Below are positions 9,270 through 18,045 of a stretch of 64,000 nt of DNA, in pieces (position 1 is the stretch's first letter; each line of letters begins with the position of its first letter). This DNA is from Bacteroidota bacterium (GTDB taxonomy: Bacteria > Bacteroidota > Bacteroidia > B-17B0 > Aurantibacillaceae), in NCBI GenBank assembly GCA_017303905.1, contig JAFLBH010000002.1, positions 62,001 to 126,000 on the forward strand, in the 5' to 3' direction. The notes under the pieces were generated by a model. That model had not been told where the DNA came from. It made no database searches and saw only the letters and a program-made list of their open reading frames with translations. The position numbers and the translations under genes were made by a program.

Positions 9270-11273
9270 ATGTTAATTACAGCCGAAACTCCAATTAAAT
9301 ACGATCGTAAAAAGCTGAAAGACGATACGCTTTTAACGCTCTATAAAAACATATTAAAACCCCGAATGATTGAGGAGAAGATGCTCCTTCTGTTACGTCA
9401 GGGAAAAATTGCAAAATGGTTCAGTGGCATCGGACAGGAAGCTATTTCTGTAGGAGTGGCCAGTGCTTTAAACCCGGACGAATACATCCTTCCAATGCAT
9501 CGTAATCTCGGTGTTTTTACAACCCGTCAAATTCCGCTTAACCGTTTATTTTCTCAGTTTCAGGGTAAACCTGGTGGCTTTACGCAAGGTCGCGATCGCT
9601 CTTTCCATTTCGGAACACAAGAGTTTAAAATTGTGGGGATGATTTCCCATTTAGGACCTCAAATGGGAGTCGCAGATGGAATTGCTTTAGCTAATAAATT
9701 AAAACAAGATAAAAAGGTAACAGTTGTTTTTAGTGGAGATGGTGGAGCCAGTGAAGGTGATTTCCATGAAAGTATTAATACAGCTGCTGTTTGGGATTTG
9801 CCTGTAATCTTTGTGATTGAAAATAACGGTTACGGATTAAGTACACCAAGCAACGAACAATTCCGTTGTAAATCTTTTGCCGATAAAGCGATTGGTTACG
9901 GTATTGAAGGAGTAACCGTTGATGGAAATAATGTGGTGAAAGTGTACGAAACCGTAAAGCAATTAGCGGAATCGATTCGTGAAACACCTCGTCCGATAAT
10001 TTTAGAATGTATTACGTTCCGTATGCGCGGACATGAAGAAGCGAGTGGAACAAAATATGTACCGAAGGAATTGTTTGATGTGTGGGGTAAAAAAGATCCG
10101 GTAAATAACTATGAAAGATTCTTAATTACCGAAGGTGTATTGAGCGAAGAAAATATCGAATCGATTCGCGCGGATATTAAAAAAGAAATTGATAACGGTC
10201 TGGAGATTGCGTTCGCTGAAAGTAATCCGGCTCCTGATACACAAAAGGAATTATCTGAAATATTTAAACCTTATTCAACAACTGATACTTCAAATACAAA
10301 TGGCTCCAAAACAAACAAGCGTTTAATTGATGCTGTTTCTGATGGAATGCGTTTAGCGATGCGTAAACATCCTAATCTTGTTTTAATGGGACAAGACATT
10401 GCGGAGTACGGCGGTGTATTTAAGATTACTGAAGGTTTTGTAGACGAGTTTGGTAAAGGAAGAGTAAGGAACACACCGTTATGTGAAAGCGCCATTTTAG
10501 GAACCGGTTTTGGTTTATCTATTAATGGTCATAAGGCGATGGTGGAAATGCAGTTCGCTGATTTCGTAAGTGAGGGTATTACTCAAATCGTTAATAATTT
10601 AGCGAAGAGTCATTATCGCTGGGGACAAAACGCTGATGTGGTAGTGCGAATGCCAACAGGCGGTGCCGTAGCAGCCGGACCATTCCACAGTCAGAGTAAT
10701 GAAGCATGGTTCTTCAAAACTCCGGGATTAAAAATTGCGTATCCGGCATTTCCGGTGGATGCAAAAGGATTATTATTGACAGCGTTTGAAGATCCGAATC
10801 CTGTCATGTTCTTTGAGCATAAAGCATTATACAGAAGTATAACAGAAGATGTTCCGGATGATTATTACACGATTCCATTCGGGCAAGCAAGAGTATTACG
10901 TCATGGAAAAGATGTTACCATTGTTACGTATGGTTTAGGTGTACATTGGGCATTGGAAGCGTTGGATGAATTCAGTGATATTAGTGCTGATTTAATTGAC
11001 TTAAGAACATTAGCGCCATTAGATACCAATACTATTTATGAATCCGTTCGTAAAACAGGTAAAGTTTTAGTGTTGCATGAAGATACTTTAACTGGTGGAA
11101 TAGGAGGAGAGATTGCTGCCTTGATAACTGAAAATTGTTTCGAATATCTGGATGCGCCGGTTATGCGTGAAGGTAGTTTAGATACACCGGTACCAATGAA
11201 TGTTGACTTGGAATGGAACTTTTTACCTAAAGATCGTTTCAAAAAGAAACTTCAGGATTTATGGAATTATTAA
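9270..11273 (+). CDS. Fused alpha/beta E1 of a 2-oxoacid dehydrogenase complex
   Basis: The enzyme uses thiamine diphosphate to decarboxylate a 2-oxoacid and pass the acyl group to a lipoyl E2. The N-terminal half is E1-alpha (GIGQEAISVG; the ThDP/Mg site GDGGASEGDFHES...VIENN) and the C-terminal half from about residue 350 is E1-beta (KHPNLVLMGQDIAEYGG; EMQFADFVSEG), joined by a Ser/Thr/Asn-rich linker. This fused form is common in Bacteroidota and usually annotated as branched-chain or pyruvate type; the substrate is not decided here. I start at the ATG at 9270 (MLITAETPIKYDRKK), not the one at 9237, because a promoter box lies at 9258-9265. No E2 or E3 gene is nearby. A strong terminator follows. 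Confidence 0.93.
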   Translation: MLITAETPIKYDRKKLKDDTLLTLYKNILKPRMIEEKMLLLLRQGKIAKWFSGIGQEAISVGVASALNPDEYILPMHRNLGVFTTRQIPLNRLFSQFQGKPGGFTQGRDRSFHFGTQEFKIVGMISHLGPQMGVADGIALANKLKQDKKVTVVFSGDGGASEGDFHESINTAAVWDLPVIFVIENNGYGLSTPSNEQFRCKSFADKAIGYGIEGVTVDGNNVVKVYETVKQLAESIRETPRPIILECITFRMRGHEEASGTKYVPKELFDVWGKKDPVNNYERFLITEGVLSEENIESIRADIKKEIDNGLEIAFAESNPAPDTQKELSEIFKPYSTTDTSNTNGSKTNKRLIDAVSDGMRLAMRKHPNLVLMGQDIAEYGGVFKITEGFVDEFGKGRVRNTPLCESAILGTGFGLSINGHKAMVEMQFADFVSEGITQIVNNLAKSHYRWGQNADVVVRMPTGGAVAAGPFHSQSNEAWFFKTPGLKIAYPAFPVDAKGLLLTAFEDPNPVMFFEHKALYRSITEDVPDDYYTIPFGQARVLRHGKDVTIVTYGLGVHWALEALDEFSDISADLIDLRTLAPLDTNTIYESVRKTGKVLVLHEDTLTGGIGGEIAALITENCFEYLDAPVMREGSLDTPVPMNVDLEWNFLPKDRFKKKLQDLWNY

Positions 11274-11276
11274 AAT

Positions 11277-11303
11277 AAAAGCCCCCGATTTTCGGGGGCT
11301 TTT
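11277..11303 (+). terminator. Rho-independent terminator after the E1 gene
   Basis: GCCCCCGA (11281-11288) pairs perfectly with TCGGGGGC (11292-11299) across a 3-base loop; flanking AAAA/TTTT extends the stem and provides the T-tract. Confidence 0.9.
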
Positions 11304-11306
11304 ATT

Positions 11307-11450
11307 TGTCATGTCGAGTTTATCTACCGAAATGGTGATGAAGGTAGACGGAGTCGAGACATTTTTTCAAACAGATTCCTCCTTACAGTCGGAATGACAC
11401 TTGCTAACGACTGTCATGTTAAGGATGGTCCCCGAGCTTGTCGAGGGGGC
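11307..11450. repeat. Dispersed intergenic repeats (GTCATGTCGAG type)
   Basis: A 93-bp unit bounded by TGTCAT (11307-11312) and ATGACA (11394-11399) has internal pairing (TCTACC with GGTAGA; ATGTC with GACAT). A second unit begins GTCATGT near 11413 and contains a GC-rich hairpin (CCCCGAGCTTGTCGAGGGG, 11430-11448). Similar elements are common in intergenic DNA of Bacteroidota; no coding content is seen. Confidence 0.5.
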
Positions 11451-11459
11451 CGTATTTAT

Positions 11460-12266
11460 TTACTTCTGTAATAGCTCCTTCATTTTTTTATAAATAAACT
11501 CGGCGGCAAATTTCGGACTTAATCTGTAAAGAAAATCCATAAAGCGTGAATCGGAGCCGACCATTACCCGATATTTGTTTTTTTCCATGCCTTCAATAAT
11601 CATTTCTGCAGCTTTTGTTGCAGGTAAAGATTTAAATTTCTGTTCTTGTTCTTTGGACACACTTGGCATTTTTAATCCTGAGTTATTCGCAATGTTAGTT
11701 CCAATAGCACCCGGAAAAATCAAAGTGACTCTTACGTTTGTATCTAATAATTCTGAACGTAATCCTTCCGTTAAAAGTTTTACGGCAGCTTTAGTTGCGC
11801 CATAGATGCTTTGTCCTGGCACGGGTAAAAATCCACCCATGCTCGAGATATTTACAATATGAGCTTCCGGTCGCTTTAATAAATGTGGTAAAAAACTTTT
11901 CGTCATGTAAAGTAAACCGTAAAAATTAATGTTTACGACACGTTCAATTGATGCGTAATCCAAATCATTCACTTTTACAAATGGCTGTATGATGCCGGCG
12001 TTGTTGATAATGCCGTCTATTTGTCCGTGCGTATTTATAATTTGCTGAGGCAAATTTTCAACGGCAGATTTATCTGTTATGTTCACCACATGAAGTGATA
12101 AACGATTCGCATTGGCACCTGCTAAAGATTTTGTTTCATTTAAATAATCTTCTCTAACGTCTAAGGCCGCAACGCGGGCACCTTTTTTTAAAAGGAGTAG
12201 AACTAATTCACGTCCCATACCGTTTCCTCCTCCGGTAACAAGAATTGTTTTGTTATTTACATTCAT
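11460..12266 (-). CDS. Short-chain dehydrogenase/reductase (SDR)
   Basis: A 268-residue classical SDR: NAD(P)-binding motif TGGGNGMG (11-18), NNAG (86-89), and catalytic Ser140, Tyr153 and Lys157 (YGATK). The likely reaction is reversible oxidation of an alcohol or reduction of a ketone; the substrate is unknown. The C-terminal part (PKFAAEFIYKKMKELL) resembles SDRs acting on lipids or long-chain substrates, but this is weak. It is downstream of an MFS transporter gene on the same strand with 136 bp between, so it may have its own promoter. All catalytic residues are present and the length is normal. Confidence 0.9.
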   Translation of the reverse strand: MNVNNKTILVTGGGNGMGRELVLLLLKKGARVAALDVREDYLNETKSLAGANANRLSLHVVNITDKSAVENLPQQIINTHGQIDGIINNAGIIQPFVKVNDLDYASIERVVNINFYGLLYMTKSFLPHLLKRPEAHIVNISSMGGFLPVPGQSIYGATKAAVKLLTEGLRSELLDTNVRVTLIFPGAIGTNIANNSGLKMPSVSKEQEQKFKSLPATKAAEMIIEGMEKNKYRVMVGSDSRFMDFLYRLSPKFAAEFIYKKMKELLQK

Positions 12267-12402
12267 AAGTAAGAATTATATTTATTAAAGATAGGTACAA
12301 ATAACCTTTCAGGCTAACACCATGACCAACATCATTCTGTTTCATTAAAACAATGATATAAATCGTGTTTAAAGTAATTCTTGAGTAAACTCTCGTCTTA
12401 TT

Positions 12403-13665
12403 TTAAGATAATAGCTCGTGTTGTTTCTTAAAAAAGAACAAGGATGAAATTTTTGGAGCGTTATTTTTACAACGCATACGTCTTTCAATAAAAAATGCAG
12501 AAGCTAAGGTTAATACACCAATTAAAATTACCGCGCTATTTAAACCAAATACATCAGCCATAAATCCGGTTAAAATGGCACCGATGGCATATCCTAAATC
12601 TCTCCATAATCTGAATACGCCTAAGCTTTTTGGGCGGTCGATTGGGTGTGTGTTTTCTGCTACAGTTGCTAAAAAAGTTGGATACACCATCGCTGTTCCC
12701 CAACCCAATAAAGAAGATATTATAATGTAATGAGCGAAAGTATTGGCAAATATTAAAGATAATAGAGCTAAGCCTTGTAAGAACATACCCCAGAACAACA
12801 TACTTTTTTTACAAAAATGATCACTCATTTTTCCGGTAACTAATTGACCGATGCCCCACACTGCCGGGTATACAGCGGTTACAATTCCAATTTCCGAAAT
12901 GGAAAATCCTTTATCTGCGAGTAGTATTGGAAATAAACCCCATGCCATTCCATCGTTTAAATTATTGATAAGTCCGGCTTGAGTAACAGAGCCTAAGTTT
13001 CTGTCGAATAAAGTTGTGTCCCAGAACACATTTTTCAAACGTGGCACTTTATTATCGGACGCTTCTTTAGCTACATGATGCTTTGTGTCTTTAATGAAGA
13101 GGATGGAAATGATTAATCCTAAAATAGCCATCACAATACCCAGGTAAAAAGGGTAGGGGCGAAGACCGTAATGAGAAGCTATCCATCCGGTAAAAAAGGC
13201 AACCAAGGCAACGGCAATATAGCCGGCAAATTCGTTGAGTCCCATGGCCAGACCGCGACTTTTTTCTCCCACTAAATCAATCTTCATCACCACCGTGCTG
13301 CTCCAGGTTAACCCTTGGTTAATACCCAGTAATATATTGGCAGCAATAATCCAATTCCAACCATTGCTTAGCATTAAAATTAAAGGTACCGGCAAAGCAA
13401 ATATCCAACCGATAATCAGTAAGTTTTTCCTTCCTAATTTATTCGCCAAGGTGCCGGTAAAATAATTTGTGAGTGCTTTTACTACACCGAACACAATAAT
13501 AAATGAAAGAATGGCGGTTTTAGCGGCAATATGAAATTCCCCTTCTGCTATTTGTGGAAGTATGGAGCGTTCTAAACCAACCATACCGCCAACAAAGGCA
13601 TTCACAACAATCAGTAAAATAAATTGCTTGAGGTTTTCTTTTAGTCCGAGTTGTATGTTCGACAT
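12403..13665 (-). CDS. Major facilitator superfamily transporter
   Basis: A 420-residue protein with about 12 hydrophobic segments in two halves. The loop after the second segment carries the MFS motif A (GTLANKLGRKNLL), with a related copy in the second half (GKMSDHFCKKSML). The substrate cannot be read from the sequence; the family includes drug and metabolite exporters. The gene is preceded by a -7 box (13682-13689) and a perfect 16-bp palindrome (13711-13726) where the -33 element should be. The gene just upstream encodes a Crp/Fnr family regulator, the obvious candidate to bind that palindrome. Confidence 0.88.
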   Translation of the reverse strand: MSNIQLGLKENLKQFILLIVVNAFVGGMVGLERSILPQIAEGEFHIAAKTAILSFIIVFGVVKALTNYFTGTLANKLGRKNLLIIGWIFALPVPLILMLSNGWNWIIAANILLGINQGLTWSSTVVMKIDLVGEKSRGLAMGLNEFAGYIAVALVAFFTGWIASHYGLRPYPFYLGIVMAILGLIISILFIKDTKHHVAKEASDNKVPRLKNVFWDTTLFDRNLGSVTQAGLINNLNDGMAWGLFPILLADKGFSISEIGIVTAVYPAVWGIGQLVTGKMSDHFCKKSMLFWGMFLQGLALLSLIFANTFAHYIIISSLLGWGTAMVYPTFLATVAENTHPIDRPKSLGVFRLWRDLGYAIGAILTGFMADVFGLNSAVILIGVLTLASAFFIERRMRCKNNAPKISSLFFFKKQHELLS

Positions 13666-13681
13666 GGCAGTAATTCTGATA

Positions 13682-13726
13682 CAAAATTACCCCAGTTCAT
13701 TTCAGAACTACTTATCATATGATAAG
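13682..13726 (-). promoter_or_regulatory. MFS gene promoter with perfect 16-bp palindromic operator
   Basis: On the minus strand the -7 box TAATTTTG lies at 13689-13682, 16 bp before the ATG. CTTATCATATGATAAG (13711-13726) is a perfect palindrome. Its core TTATC-N4-GATAA has the same 5-4-5 geometry as Crp/Fnr sites (FNR: TTGAT-N4-ATCAA) and overlaps the expected -33 position. No T-tract follows, so it is not a terminator. Confidence 0.55.
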
Positions 13727-13729
13727 AAA

Positions 13730-14293
13730 TTATTTGTGTGATCTTATTCGGCTCAGACTAACCGGTGTAATTCCTAAGTAGGATGCAATGTATTTGAGAG
13801 GAACGCGTTTAATCACATCAGGTGCCTCTTTGAGTAGTGCTTTGTAGCGTTCTTCAGCTGTATGAAACTGTATGCTCTCGATGCGGTTAATGGTTTCTAC
13901 ATGCGCGGCTTCAAAAACCCGGGCAAAAACACTTTCTAGCTCAGGAAATTTAGAATAAAGTTTAAATAATTGATTGGCATCAATGGCAATTAGATCAGAG
14001 TCCTCTAAAGCCTGAATGGCTTTTTTACTTGGACGACCGGTGAATAAACTTTCGTAACGTACCACTAAATGATTTTCAAACGAAAAACTTTCCGTTATAT
14101 CAATGTCATTTTTAAAATAATAAATTCTGGCAAGACCTTTTTTTAAAAAGTAAATGGTTTTGCAAGTATGGCCAATTGGCTGTATATCGCTGTTCTTCTT
14201 AAACTGTAATTCTTTACAAATGCCTACTAAAGCTTCCTTGGCGGCCTTACTGAGGGGCATAAAAGAATTTAAATATTTAATCAGACTCTGCAT
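13730..14293 (-). CDS. Crp/Fnr family transcriptional regulator
   Basis: A 187-residue protein with an N-terminal cyclic-nucleotide-binding-type beta-barrel (about 25-120, including IYFLKKGLARIYYF) and a C-terminal helix-turn-helix (about 164-187: VPLKYIASYLGITPVSLSRI). It has no FNR-type cysteine cluster, so it is not an Fe-S oxygen sensor, and no clear cAMP phosphate-binding motif. Many Bacteroidota carry such regulators with unknown ligands. It follows the glycosyltransferase gene by 3 bp, so the two are probably co-transcribed, and is followed after 64 bp by an MFS transporter gene with a Crp/Fnr-like palindrome in its promoter. Confidence 0.88.
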   Translation of the reverse strand: MQSLIKYLNSFMPLSKAAKEALVGICKELQFKKNSDIQPIGHTCKTIYFLKKGLARIYYFKNDIDITESFSFENHLVVRYESLFTGRPSKKAIQALEDSDLIAIDANQLFKLYSKFPELESVFARVFEAAHVETINRIESIQFHTAEERYKALLKEAPDVIKRVPLKYIASYLGITPVSLSRIRSHK

Positions 14294-14296
14294 TCG

Positions 14297-15442
14297 TTAT
14301 TTAATGATTGGATTTATCGCTTCCACAAATTTCTTTGCCCAACTATTCCAATTCAAGCGTTCGTCATATTCCTTACGTGTGCTAACTCTGAGCTTTTCGT
14401 ATTGACCTGGAGTATCCAGAATTTCTTTTATTTTTTTGGCGTAAGAAATGCCTTTGTCGTTATAGTCAATTAAATAACCATTTTGTCCTTCTGTAATATG
14501 CCCTCCAACGCCTCCGGTATTAGCGGATAAAACAGGAAGCGCATATGCTGCTGCCTCACAAAAAACGATTGGTGTACAATCGAAACGGGTTGGTAAAATG
14601 AAAAAGTGATGATTCAGGAATAATTCATCCAATTGTTTTCTTCCTTCCGCTGTATTTTTATTGACAAAAGGAATAATGGTTAATCTGTTATTGTTGATGG
14701 GCTCCGGTGGGGTACATCCGCAAACCGTTAGCTTCGCATCAACGCCCATTTTTACTAATTCGTTTAAAGTATTAACTGCAATATCAGCGCCTTTGTTTTC
14801 CCAATAGGTTCCTACCAGCAGTAAATTACATGTTCCGCTTTTTTGATGCTTAAACACAAATTCGGATGAAGGTAATTCATCCATGTTGGCGCCAAATGGT
14901 ATTACCGCAATTTGTTTATCCGGTAAGCCGTAAGTGTCTTTGGCAATCGCGGCAGCCCAGGGTGAAGAAAACACTGTAAGTGCACTGCCAAGCATGGCGT
15001 GTTTATCGGTGTTGATACTTTGCTTTTCGCTGAATTTCCAGAGTTTTTTAAATATGCTGTGATAGTTAATAGTGCCGGCAATGGTTCGGTCTACCACCAA
15101 CACTTTTGGAATATCCGTTTTTATATAGCCTATATAAGCCACACCCGCCGGAGAAACAATTAAATCGTATTTTTTGCCCTTAAGCTTTTGACCAAATAAA
15201 CGACCGCATGCCTTTGCGTAAAGAGTAGAATGTCGGTAATCAAATCGTTTACCAACCAACAGAGAAAAGGCGTGAATGATTTTACAAATAAAAACAGTAA
15301 AACGTGGTTCGGCAGGTCCTAATAAATCAACTTGTTTAAATTGTGTCTGTAAGCTTTTCCAGATGTAATGGTCGGTTCCGCTCCACGAATGTTTGTTATG
15401 TGGATCGGTAACTGTTATGTAAGCGATTTTGTAAGGAAGCAT
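14297..15442 (-). CDS. Glycosyltransferase, GT4-like
   Basis: A 381-residue GT-B fold protein. The N-terminal half lacks strong signatures. The C-terminal half has the nucleotide-sugar-binding region: LLLVGTYWENKGADIAVNTL and then FCEAAAYALPVLSANTGGV, with the EX7E-like acidic pattern of GT4 enzymes (FILPTRFDCTPIVFCEAAAY). It probably transfers a sugar to a cell-surface glycan or glycolipid. Donor and acceptor are unknown. There is no signal peptide; action at the cytoplasmic side of the inner membrane is typical. It is upstream of the Crp/Fnr gene (3 bp) and not linked to other glycan genes here. Confidence 0.85.
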   Translation of the reverse strand: MLPYKIAYITVTDPHNKHSWSGTDHYIWKSLQTQFKQVDLLGPAEPRFTVFICKIIHAFSLLVGKRFDYRHSTLYAKACGRLFGQKLKGKKYDLIVSPAGVAYIGYIKTDIPKVLVVDRTIAGTINYHSIFKKLWKFSEKQSINTDKHAMLGSALTVFSSPWAAAIAKDTYGLPDKQIAVIPFGANMDELPSSEFVFKHQKSGTCNLLLVGTYWENKGADIAVNTLNELVKMGVDAKLTVCGCTPPEPINNNRLTIIPFVNKNTAEGRKQLDELFLNHHFFILPTRFDCTPIVFCEAAAYALPVLSANTGGVGGHITEGQNGYLIDYNDKGISYAKKIKEILDTPGQYEKLRVSTRKEYDERLNWNSWAKKFVEAINPIIK

Positions 15443-15494
15443 GCAGCTAAAACTGCATTAAATATAATTAAAATAAGCAGTAAAAAGGGGAGGC

Positions 15495-16148
15495 TTAACA
15501 ATTATTTCGACGCTTTACAATGTGTATGTCTTTAATAATTTCCTCTTTAGTTATTACGTCCTCCGGATGATCTTCATACCAAAAATCAATTATTTCCTCG
15601 CCATTAAATTTTATGATGGTTGAATATTCTCTCTTATAATACCCGCCTTTGAAGTAAGTAAACAAAGCTATGTTTTTGCCAATACCAAAATATACCATTT
15701 GGTTTTGTGGTAATGAATTTCCAACCCATAGAACGGTTGGAACGGAGTCTTTTTTCACCGGATCATAAATGTTTTTAATAACCTGATCATGGAAATCGGT
15801 TATGCTACCTGCATTCCATTCTTCACCGGTATTGGCCATGTCGTTAATGCACTTGAAGTTTTTCATCAATAAAAAAACCTTAATAAAAGTTGGGATTTGC
15901 TTGACATCTCTTATCTCCGCGAGGTTTTCTTTATCGAGCTCCGCTAATAATGTGAATTTATTTTTTTTAGCCACGATTAAACTCGTATCAATTTTATAAA
16001 AGCCATTCTCTTTGGTTACACTGCTTAAATATTCTTTATTATCAGTTTGAATGTTTGCCTGATTATGATTGCCGGATAAGTTGTTACATTGATAATATAA
16101 CAGGCCTGAACCTATTACAATTAAAGATAAAAGCAGGTTTCTTTTCAT
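15495..16148 (-). CDS. Unrecognised exported protein, possible lipoprotein
   Basis: A 217-residue protein starting with MKRNLLLSLIVIGSGLLYYQC, a signal sequence with a cysteine at residue 21; the lipobox (LYYQC) is poor, so lipidation is uncertain. The rest is mixed alpha/beta with a basic C-terminus (IVKRRNNC) and matches no family I recognise. It starts 2 bp after the end of a cytochrome c lipoprotein gene on the same strand, so the pair is very likely co-transcribed and may work together in the periplasm. No metal- or haem-binding motif is visible in this protein. Confidence 0.65.
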   Translation of the reverse strand: MKRNLLLSLIVIGSGLLYYQCNNLSGNHNQANIQTDNKEYLSSVTKENGFYKIDTSLIVAKKNKFTLLAELDKENLAEIRDVKQIPTFIKVFLLMKNFKCINDMANTGEEWNAGSITDFHDQVIKNIYDPVKKDSVPTVLWVGNSLPQNQMVYFGIGKNIALFTYFKGGYYKREYSTIIKFNGEEIIDFWYEDHPEDVITKEEIIKDIHIVKRRNNC

Positions 16149-16150
16149 GT

Positions 16151-16567
16151 TTATTTTGTTTGGGCGGCACGGATGGCCATTACATATTTAAAAACAGCAT
16201 CTTTCTGTGAAGCACTAATGCCGGCTTTCTCTGCCATATTATCGATTACCGGTTTCCAATGCGCATCACTGCCGGCGTATATATTTTTAACGCCATGACA
16301 ATTGGTACACGGACCCTGTGCATAGAGAGCGTAACCTTCCTTTAGTTTGTCTAAAGTGGCATCCGGAAATTTGGATTGAATAGCAACTAATTCATCATTT
16401 CCTGGTGCATATACACCATTGGCCGGTTTACTGGCAACAGCAGGTGTTGAAGGAGTAGTGGGAGTGGCCGGTGCCACAGCCGTGGATGTAGTCGATTTTT
16501 TCGTACTGTTACAGGCAACAATGATAGCAAGTCCTGCTAATCCTAAAGCGATAGATTTTAAATTCAT
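16151..16567 (-). CDS. Small cytochrome c lipoprotein
   Basis: A 138-residue protein with a lipoprotein signal peptide (LAGLAIIVAC, lipidated Cys19), a Ser/Thr/Pro/Ala-rich flexible tether (about 20-50) and a single c-type haem site CTNCH at about 87-91. The likely axial methionine is in one of the downstream stretches (DNMAEKAG or KYVMAIRAA). It should sit on the periplasmic face of a membrane and carry electrons; the Pro/Thr linker would let the haem domain swing between partners. The gene downstream (2 bp) encodes an exported protein of unknown function. No oxidase or reductase gene is close by. Confidence 0.85.
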   Translation of the reverse strand: MNLKSIALGLAGLAIIVACNSTKKSTTSTAVAPATPTTPSTPAVASKPANGVYAPGNDELVAIQSKFPDATLDKLKEGYALYAQGPCTNCHGVKNIYAGSDAHWKPVIDNMAEKAGISASQKDAVFKYVMAIRAAQTK

Positions 16568-16703
16568 AATTATGGTGTGTGATATTGTAAATTCAATAAT
16601 TTCAGAAAAGATACAAAGAAGCTTATTTAGGATTCATTATTTAACAAATAGCCAAATGCGGCTTAACATTAATTAAGGGAATTAATATGGAAAATTAAAA
16701 TTG

Positions 16704-17330
16704 TTAGGGTTGAATCTTAAAATACTCCTTATACCAGGCAATTTCGTGGTGATCGATTTTATTTTCATCAATTTGATGACTAGGGTTTATTTTAGAATAA
16801 AGAATTTCAAGAGAAGCATAATCACGCTGACTAATCACTTTAAATCCGTTTCGTATTAGGAGGGCTGTACAAACGCCGGCTCCAATTTGATACACTTTGT
16901 TTTCGGAAAAGCGATTGCCATTATAAATAACCTGACTACCGCATGCTCCGCTCATATCCATCATAACAGCCAGTTCAATGTTTTCAGCTTTTGCAAGTGC
17001 TAACATTTTTTCTGCCGCTTTAATAATGCCCTCACTCCAATCTTTACCACTTTCACTTAAGAGTTTGGCTTTTCCATCCAGTACATCAAATCCTGTTCCT
17101 CCATGTATATCGCACATTTCACGCGGACTGCCAAATGAAAATTCTTCGGGACAAAATTTTACGATTTTGGCGGTGGGATACGTGAGTAACTTTAATGCAC
17201 TTGGATATTCTCCATTGGCAGTTCCATCGTAACCGCACGTGATACCGGCTAAACAGGCACTCATTAATATTCTTAATGGTTCTTCTTTGCTGGGTACTCT
17301 TAATTGTTTTAAATAGTTTCGGTCTGTCAT
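16704..17330 (-). CDS. DUF523 domain-containing protein
   Basis: A 208-residue protein from the ATG at 17330. The N-terminus has the DUF523 signature (ILMSACLAGITCGYDGTANG) with two cysteines, then CPEEFSFGSPREMCDIHGG and the conserved MMDMSGACGSQVIYNG. These conserved cysteines suggest a metal or sulfur centre, but the function of DUF523 is unknown. I choose 17330 rather than the TTG at 17390, because the longer form overlaps the end of the upstream gene (17351) and its extra 20 residues do not match the family. The protein is cytoplasmic. Confidence 0.85.
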   Translation of the reverse strand: MTDRNYLKQLRVPSKEEPLRILMSACLAGITCGYDGTANGEYPSALKLLTYPTAKIVKFCPEEFSFGSPREMCDIHGGTGFDVLDGKAKLLSESGKDWSEGIIKAAEKMLALAKAENIELAVMMDMSGACGSQVIYNGNRFSENKVYQIGAGVCTALLIRNGFKVISQRDYASLEILYSKINPSHQIDENKIDHHEIAWYKEYFKIQP

Positions 17331-17350
17331 GCGAACTAAATTAGTTAAAA

Positions 17351-17950
17351 TCACAAATTGGCCAAGCAAGGAATTTGTTTGAACAGCCAAGTATAAAATT
17401 TCATGTTTTTGGTTTCTGTATAGGGCATAAGTGTAAAACCATCCGGATGAAATCTATTCTTAAATCGTTTTTTTGCCTGTGCTTTTTCCTCATTGGTGTA
17501 ATTGTAGGCGTAGGTCACATCTTTACAGTTGTGTTTAGTCAAACTTCGTTTAATTGGTTTAATTTTTCTGGTTTTACCATTCAGGTATTCGGGATTCATT
17601 TCGGTATCACCACCGTTTTTCATATAATTAAGAGTAGTGAGATAAGTATAATATTCATTTGTTAACTCATAAGTAAAAGGTCCTTCTGTCAATTGATACG
17701 TTCCCCAATAGTAACGCGACGTGTCGTTTTCCAAACTCATTGGCGCAAAAATAACATGTCCTTTCGGAGTGAAATACAAACCACCCTGTATACCACCTTC
17801 TTCAAAATCGATTCCCTGACAGGTTTTAAGGTCAATGGATTCCATGAGAATAAAAAGTTGGTCAATGCGTTTGTCTGATTTCTCAAACGTATAAAACGAG
17901 CAAAGGCTAATAATAATACCTAAACTGCTAATTAATAAAAACTTTTTCAT
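17351..17950 (-). CDS. Unrecognised exported protein
   Basis: A 199-residue protein with a signal peptide (KKFLLISSLGIIISLCSFYTF). The mature part contains short beta-like stretches (GGLYFTPKGHVIFAPM; RYYWGTYQLTEG), reminiscent of small envelope proteins that measure or bind something at the surface, but I recognise no family. There are few cysteines and no catalytic motif. It ends 20 bp before the DUF523 start on the same strand; that link gives no functional clue. Confidence 0.7.
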   Translation of the reverse strand: MKKFLLISSLGIIISLCSFYTFEKSDKRIDQLFILMESIDLKTCQGIDFEEGGIQGGLYFTPKGHVIFAPMSLENDTSRYYWGTYQLTEGPFTYELTNEYYTYLTTLNYMKNGGDTEMNPEYLNGKTRKIKPIKRSLTKHNCKDVTYAYNYTNEEKAQAKKRFKNRFHPDGFTLMPYTETKNMKFYTWLFKQIPCLANL

Positions 17951-18045
17951 CAGGGTAAAGCTATCAAATTGACTGATTTGTTTTTGTTTAATAATGTTAA
18001 GATCATTGTTAAATATTAGTATTTAGAATTTTGTATTTTAGGTGT

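Noticed and set aside
17331-17390. TTG start extending the DUF523 protein
   Set aside because: It would overlap the upstream gene and adds residues outside the family pattern.
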